From JAAAPF01 sp046541805 (GTDB lineage Bacteria > Pseudomonadota > Alphaproteobacteria > Geminicoccales > Geminicoccaceae), in NCBI GenBank assembly GCA_046541805.1, contig JBKHCM010000059.1, positions 1 through 18,487 of the forward strand: DNA of 18,487 nt, written 5' to 3'. A model generated the notes under the pieces. That model was not told the DNA's origin. It searched no databases and saw only the letters and a list, made by a program, of their open reading frames with translations. The translations under genes were made by a program, and so were the position numbers. This document shows, piece after piece, positions 15,166 to 18,487 of this stretch; within the stretch, counting starts at the first letter, position 1, and every line of letters begins with the position of its first letter.

Positions 15166-15588
15166 ATGTCACTCGGTATGGACGAGGCGACGCCGCCGCT
15201 GCATCCCGAGACCGTCCGCCGCCTCGAACGGCTGCGGGCGCTCGCCCGGCTCATGGACACGCGCTTTCGGCTGCCGTTGGTGCCGGTGCGGTTCGGGCTC
15301 GACAGCGTGATCGGGCTGGTGCCCGTGGTCGGCGACACGGTGAGCTGGGCCATCGCCGGCTGGATCGTGGCCGAGGCCAGGCGGCTCGGCGCGCCGCCCG
15401 AGCTCGTCGGCCGCATGCTCGCCAACAGCGCCGTCGACTGGGCGGTCGGACTGGTGCCCTTCGCCGGCGACCTTCTCGACGTGGCCGTCCGCGCCAACAC
15501 CCGCAACGTCGCCCTGCTCGAGGAGGCGCTGGCGAACGGTACGGCGACGCCGCGCCGCGCCGGCGGTCCGACGACCGGGCGACGGTAG
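15166..15588 (+). CDS. DUF4112 family small membrane protein
   Basis: A 140-residue protein with two matching motifs that define DUF4112: FGLDSVIGLVPVVGDTVS (43-60) and DWAVGLVPFAGDLLDVAVRA (91-110), followed by NTRN. Each has a hydrophobic stretch with a GD turn, which suggests two membrane-inserted or re-entrant helices, with the segment WAIAGWIVAEARRLG (61-75) between them. The function of the family is unknown to me. The start may be ATG 15166 or ATG 15178; neither has a clear ribosome-binding site. The gene begins 61 bases after the aminotransferase and is the last of the plus-strand run, convergent with the ChaC-like gene. Confidence 0.8.
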   Translation: MSLGMDEATPPLHPETVRRLERLRALARLMDTRFRLPLVPVRFGLDSVIGLVPVVGDTVSWAIAGWIVAEARRLGAPPELVGRMLANSAVDWAVGLVPFAGDLLDVAVRANTRNVALLEEALANGTATPRRAGGPTTGRR

Positions 15589-15768
15589 GACGACCGCTTC
15601 GAGGTGGTGATCAGCGCCCCGAGCGGGAACACCCCGGCCGACATCGCCGGGGCGGTCGTCGCCACGGGGCCGGCGATGCCGGCGATCGGGAGGCGATGGT
15701 CGCAAGCCTTCGCCCCTCTCCCACGCGGGCGATGATGCCGTGGCAACCCGCCGCTACCGGCGCGGTCC

Positions 15769-16434
15769 TCAGCCGTCGCGGGCTTCGGCCTCGGCGAGGC
15801 GGCGGATGCGCTCGAGATGGGGGTCGCGCACGCCCATCTCCGCCAGGTGGTCGAGGGTGCTGGCGACATAATCGTAGCAGCTCCCGAGCGCGCCGGCGGC
15901 GCGCGCGACGGCCGCGACCTTGGTCGCTTCGCTCAACCCGCCGGCGTAGCGGTGATGGTCGCGGTTCATGACGAAGGCGATGGCGCGCAGGCGAGCGTCG
16001 GCGGTGTGCAGCGTGACCCAGCGGGGGACGTAGGCGCCCGCCAGCATTTCGCGGCGCCAGACGAGGCGGAGCTCGCGGCGGGCGTGGTGGGGCTCGATGG
16101 CCATCGCCACGCCGTGACAGGAGCCGCCGGCCTCGAGCCCGAAGACCAGCCCCGGACAGTCGCGCGAGCCGCGGCCGAGCGGCGTCCACAGGCAGAGCTC
16201 GCGGTGATAGCCGTAGAGCCGCGCCTTGGCGCTGCGGGCGACGTGGATGCACGGGTTCCAGATCAGCGAGCCGTAGCCGAAGACCCAGACCGGCTCCTCG
16301 CCGTTCCACTGCGCGAGCATCGCCTCCATCGAGGCGTCGAGCACGTCGTCGGACAACAGTTCGAGCTCGGGGTCCTGGTGGCGGATCATCTCCCGCACCC
16401 AGTCGGCCTCGAGCTTTTCGCGGGTGAGTGTCAT
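15769..16434 (-). CDS. ChaC-like gamma-glutamylcyclotransferase
   Basis: A 221-residue protein with the ChaC signature PVWVFGYGSLIWNP (48-61), in which GYGSLI forms the gamma-glutamyl-binding loop, followed by YGYHRELCLWTPLGRGS. LVWRREMLAGAYVPRWV (124-140) should hold the catalytic glutamate, E129. It also has the ChaC-like C-terminus with AGALGSCYDYVASTLDHLAEMG. ChaC proteins split glutathione into 5-oxoproline and Cys-Gly in the cytoplasm. ATG 16434 is chosen because GGAGG lies at the right distance upstream; the frame is open to 16506 but that extension lacks a ribosome-binding site. The N-terminal 45 residues are a charged helical extension. The gene is divergent from the oxidoreductase at 16543. 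Specificity for glutathione is inferred from the family. Confidence 0.88.
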   Translation of the reverse strand: MTLTREKLEADWVREMIRHQDPELELLSDDVLDASMEAMLAQWNGEEPVWVFGYGSLIWNPCIHVARSAKARLYGYHRELCLWTPLGRGSRDCPGLVFGLEAGGSCHGVAMAIEPHHARRELRLVWRREMLAGAYVPRWVTLHTADARLRAIAFVMNRDHHRYAGGLSEATKVAAVARAAGALGSCYDYVASTLDHLAEMGVRDPHLERIRRLAEAEARDG

Positions 16435-16542
16435 TGGGGTCCTCCGCCCGCCATGACGCCATGGACCAAAGTGGAAAACAAGGGGCGGCCTTGACAGCGC
16501 CGCCACCCTCCGGCCATGGCCGACGTGAAGGGAGAGTTGGCG

Positions 16543-17565
16543 ATGACGCCCGCCTCGACGCAGATCCGCCTACGCGCCCGGCCCAGCGGCGCCCCGCGCC
16601 TCGACGACTTCGAGACGGCGCGCGTCGACGTCCCGGCCCCGGCGCCGGGCGAGGTCCTGGTCAGGACGCTGTGGCTGTCGCTCGATCCCTACATGCGCGG
16701 GCGCATGAACGACGGCCCGTCCTATGCCCGCCCCGTCGGGCTCGGCGAGGTCATGACCGGCGAGGTCGTCGGCCGCGTCGACGCCTCGCTGGCCGACGGG
16801 CTCGCGGTGGGCACGCTCGTGCGCGCGCCGAGCGGCTGGCAGACCCACGCCGTCCATCGCGCCGCGGCCGTAACACCTCTGCCCGAGCTCGGTGTGCCGC
16901 CCGCGACGCATCTGGGCGTGCTCGGCATGCCCGGGCTCACCGCCTATGCCGGCCTCACCGAGCTCGGCCGGCCGCGGGCGGGTGAGACGCTGGTGGTCGC
17001 CGCCGCCACCGGCCCGGTGGGCTCGCTCATCGGCCAGCTGGCCAAGCGACACGGCCTGCGCACCGTGGGCATCGCCGGCGGCGCCGAGAAGGCCGCGTGG
17101 CTCACCGAGGTCTTCGGCTTCGATGTGGGCCTCGACCACCGCGCCGCCGGCTTCGCCGCCGCCCTCGCCGCCGCCTGCCCCGACGGCGTCGACATCTATG
17201 CCGAGCTCGTCGGCGGCCACGTCCTGGCGGCGGTGCGGCCGCTGTTGAACACCCACGCCCGGATGCCGGTGATCGGCACCGTCGCCCACTACAACGCCCC
17301 GACGCCGCCGGCGGGCGCGGACGAGCTGCCGCTCTTCATGCGCGATGTCCTGGTCAAGCGGCTCGCCGTTCAGGGGCTGATCGTCTGGGACTACGCCCAT
17401 CTGCGCGCGCGCTTTCTGGACGAGCTCGCCCCCCTCGTCCGCAGCGGCGAAATCCGTTATCTGGAAGATGTCGTCGACGGTCTCGACGCCGCGCCGGCCG
17501 CCTTCATCGGCATGCTCGAGGGGCGCAACCGCGGCAAGCTCTTGGTCCGGGTCGCCGACAGTTGA
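16543..17565 (+). CDS. NADP-dependent MDR-family oxidoreductase (prostaglandin reductase/CurA-like)
   Basis: A 340-residue zinc-independent medium-chain reductase. Family motifs are LWLSLDPYMRGRMND (43-57), LGEVMTGEVVG (67-77), LGMPGLTAYAGL (127-138) and the cofactor loop VAAATGPVGSLIGQLAK (152-168), followed by GIAGGAEK. No cysteine/histidine zinc-site pattern is seen. Members reduce the double bond of alpha,beta-unsaturated ketones and aldehydes with NADPH (leukotriene B4 dehydrogenase, CurA, YncB types); the natural substrate here is unknown. ATG 16543 is preferred over ATG 16516 because AAGGGAG lies 8 bases before it. The EF-hand lipoprotein gene follows after 28 bases on the same strand and may share its transcript. 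A detoxification role near a glutathione-active ChaC is a speculation from position only. Confidence 0.88.
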   Translation: MTPASTQIRLRARPSGAPRLDDFETARVDVPAPAPGEVLVRTLWLSLDPYMRGRMNDGPSYARPVGLGEVMTGEVVGRVDASLADGLAVGTLVRAPSGWQTHAVHRAAAVTPLPELGVPPATHLGVLGMPGLTAYAGLTELGRPRAGETLVVAAATGPVGSLIGQLAKRHGLRTVGIAGGAEKAAWLTEVFGFDVGLDHRAAGFAAALAAACPDGVDIYAELVGGHVLAAVRPLLNTHARMPVIGTVAHYNAPTPPAGADELPLFMRDVLVKRLAVQGLIVWDYAHLRARFLDELAPLVRSGEIRYLEDVVDGLDAAPAAFIGMLEGRNRGKLLVRVADS

Positions 17566-17593
17566 ACCAGGCCTCGATGCGGAGCCGCCGCCC

Positions 17594-18040
17594 ATGGGGA
17601 CGCCCCTCAGCCTCGTTCGCGCGTTGGCGTTGGGCGCGCTCGTCGCGGCCTGCGCCGGACCGTCGGCGGAGGAGACCGCAAGCACGCCGGTTTTCGACGC
17701 CCTCGACGCCAACGGCGACGACGTCCTCGACCAGGAGGAGTTCGCCCGCGCCTTCGACCGCTTCGACCTCGACGGCGACGGCACCATCGACGCCACGGAG
17801 AGCGCCGCCATCGTCTACGAGGCCGACGAGGATCGCGACGGTGTGGTGACGCCCGAGGAGTTCCGTTCGATCGACCTCGCGCGACTGGCCGCCGACGCCA
17901 ACCTGGACGGCCGCCTCAGCCGCCAGGAGCTCGAGCGCTACACCCGCGAGCGCCGCGAGCAGCTCGGCCCCGCTTCCGCCGAACGCGGGGTCCGCTCGGA
18001 ACTGGGTCCGGCCAACCGCTGGTTGCAGTTCCGCTTTTGA
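17594..18040 (+). CDS. Calcium-binding EF-hand lipoprotein
   Basis: A 148-residue protein. The N-terminus has an arginine, a hydrophobic stretch and a lipobox LVAAC (16-20), so it should be lipidated at C20 and face the periplasm. Four EF-hand loops follow at 38-49 (DANGDDVLDQEE), 58-69 (DLDGDGTIDATE), 78-89 (DEDRDGVVTPEE) and 101-112 (DANLDGRLSRQE), each with acidic or Asn residues at positions 1, 3 and 5 (Leu/Arg at 4), a Gly at 6 in three of four, and Glu at 12. The loops are only 20-23 residues apart, so the helices between them are shorter than in calmodulin. The first loop has D instead of G at position 6. The C-terminal 30 residues are unassigned. GGAG lies 9 bases before ATG 17594. 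It probably senses or buffers calcium in the envelope; no partner is evident. Confidence 0.85.
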   Translation: MGTPLSLVRALALGALVAACAGPSAEETASTPVFDALDANGDDVLDQEEFARAFDRFDLDGDGTIDATESAAIVYEADEDRDGVVTPEEFRSIDLARLAADANLDGRLSRQELERYTRERREQLGPASAERGVRSELGPANRWLQFRF

Positions 18041-18048
18041 GGGCTCGC

Positions 18049-18086
18049 GCCGGCTCGGTCGGGCGGCCAGCGGCCGAAGCCGGCGT
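18049..18086 (+). terminator. Strong hairpin after the EF-hand gene
   Basis: Eight bases past the stop codon, CGCCGGCT-CGG pairs with CCG-A-AGCCGGCG, giving an 11-bp stem with one bulged A and an inner 15-nt loop region. There is no T-run after it, so it may terminate poorly by itself or protect the 3' end of the message. It is the best terminator-like structure in the window. Confidence 0.45.
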
Positions 18087-18411
18087 CCCCGAAACGCTGC
18101 TCGCCGCTGGTGTCTGGGTCGCGCGCGAGATGGCCGGCGATCCCCCGCACCGGGCGAACGGCGCCCCAAAAGCTCGCGATGCGGCGGACCCTGCACGGAT
18201 CGGCCGGCTTCAGGCAGGGCGAGGCGGTGGGGGAAGCGGGCGATCCGCCACGTCTCGACGACGGCCGTGGCGCCTTCGCCATGGCGTTCGTGGATGACGT
18301 CGCCAGGGGCGGCGGAGGCTTGGTTCGTCTTGCTCGTCGTGGCCGGTGACGCGCTTTTGACGCGTCGCCGCGCTCACCGCTCGCTTTGGTGGTGGTGGCC
18401 GGAGCGAACAC
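18087..18411. other. Intergenic stretch without a recognisable gene
   Basis: Frames are open on both strands. One minus-strand frame reads CLKPADPCRVRRIASFWGAV and the plus strand reads RTGRTAPQKLAMRRTLHGSA; neither matches a family I know. The stretch could be a dispersed intergenic repeat or gene remnant, which cannot be decided from one copy. No RNA gene was seen. Confidence 0.4.
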
Positions 18412-18487
18412 TCAGCCCCGCGCCCGCTCCTGGCGCCAGACCCTCACCCGCCGTGGCGCCGTGCGGATCAGATGGTCGGGATAGGCG
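18412..18487 (-). CDS. C-terminal end of an unidentified gene (cut by window edge)
   Basis: Reading leftwards from the window edge, 24 codons (AYPDHLIRTAPRRVRVWRQE then RARG) run into a TGA at 18412-18414. Codon third positions are almost all G or C and the residues look like a normal basic protein tail. Nothing can be said about function. It may also be a chance frame, since it is very short. Confidence 0.35.
   Translation of the reverse strand, partial: AYPDHLIRTAPRRVRVWRQERARG

Noticed and set aside
13650..15869. 739-codon minus-strand open frame antisense to the second aminotransferase and DUF4112 gene
   Set aside because: It is antisense to two recognised families and shows no motifs of its own.
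16435..16506. N-terminal extension of the ChaC-like protein
   Set aside because: The extension has no ribosome-binding site, whereas ATG 16434 has GGAGG at proper spacing and gives a normal ChaC N-terminus.
16491..16519. TTGACA upstream of the MDR oxidoreductase as a promoter
   Set aside because: There is no acceptable -10 box at 16-18 bases (CCATGG only).

Overview
The window is a GC-rich bacterial chromosome segment, about 70 % GC by eye (not computed). It most likely comes from an alphaproteobacterium. The argD-argF-hslO order, the TakP/FcbT-like TRAP transporter and a VPLPA-type C-terminal sorting tail fit Rhodobacterales/Rhodospirillales-like organisms, but I cannot name a genus. Genes are tightly packed, and many overlap by 1-16 bases.

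Layout. (1) 1-828: the start of an exported TPR-like protein (minus strand, cut by the window edge), divergent from a small HExxH metallopeptidase. (2) 1201-5536, minus strand: a compact arsenic-resistance operon in the order acr3-arsR-arsC-GAPDH-arsJ, with every junction overlapping. It encodes two detoxification routes. ArsC plus Acr3 reduce arsenate and export arsenite; the dedicated GAPDH plus ArsJ make and export 1-arseno-3-phosphoglycerate. The ArsR carries its likely arsenite site as C-terminal cysteines, not in the DNA-binding helix. A promoter lies in a short AT-richer patch just upstream. (3) 5650-6060: the decayed right end of an IS3-family insertion sequence, wedged between the ars promoter and the end of the next operon. 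(4) 6061-8985, minus strand: a complete TRAP transporter (dctP-dctQ-dctM) of the 2-oxoacid/aromatic-acid type. (5) 9321-9935: a reading frame ending in a VPLPA-CTERM tail but with no convincing signal peptide, probably a damaged gene.

(6) 10104-15588, plus strand: argD, argF, hslO (Hsp33), a coiled-coil membrane protein with a nearly perfect 87-bp tandem repeat, a second class III aminotransferase and a DUF4112 membrane protein. The first four overlap end to end and are probably translationally coupled. (7) 15769-16434, minus strand: a ChaC-like gamma-glutamylcyclotransferase, divergent from (8) 16543-18040, plus strand: an NADP-dependent MDR-type oxidoreductase and a lipoprotein with four EF-hand loops, followed by a strong hairpin. 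(9) 18087-18487: mostly featureless sequence, then the last codons of a minus-strand gene cut by the window edge.

The points most worth a second look are the repeat protein coupled to Hsp33 (29-residue repeat, 7+11+11 hydrophobic pattern, two identical 87-bp copies), the IS remnant beside the ars promoter, the orphan VPLPA-CTERM frame, and the dual-route ars operon with its atypical ArsR. I did not see a wholly unknown multi-gene system. All functions rest on motif recognition by eye; no database search was run.
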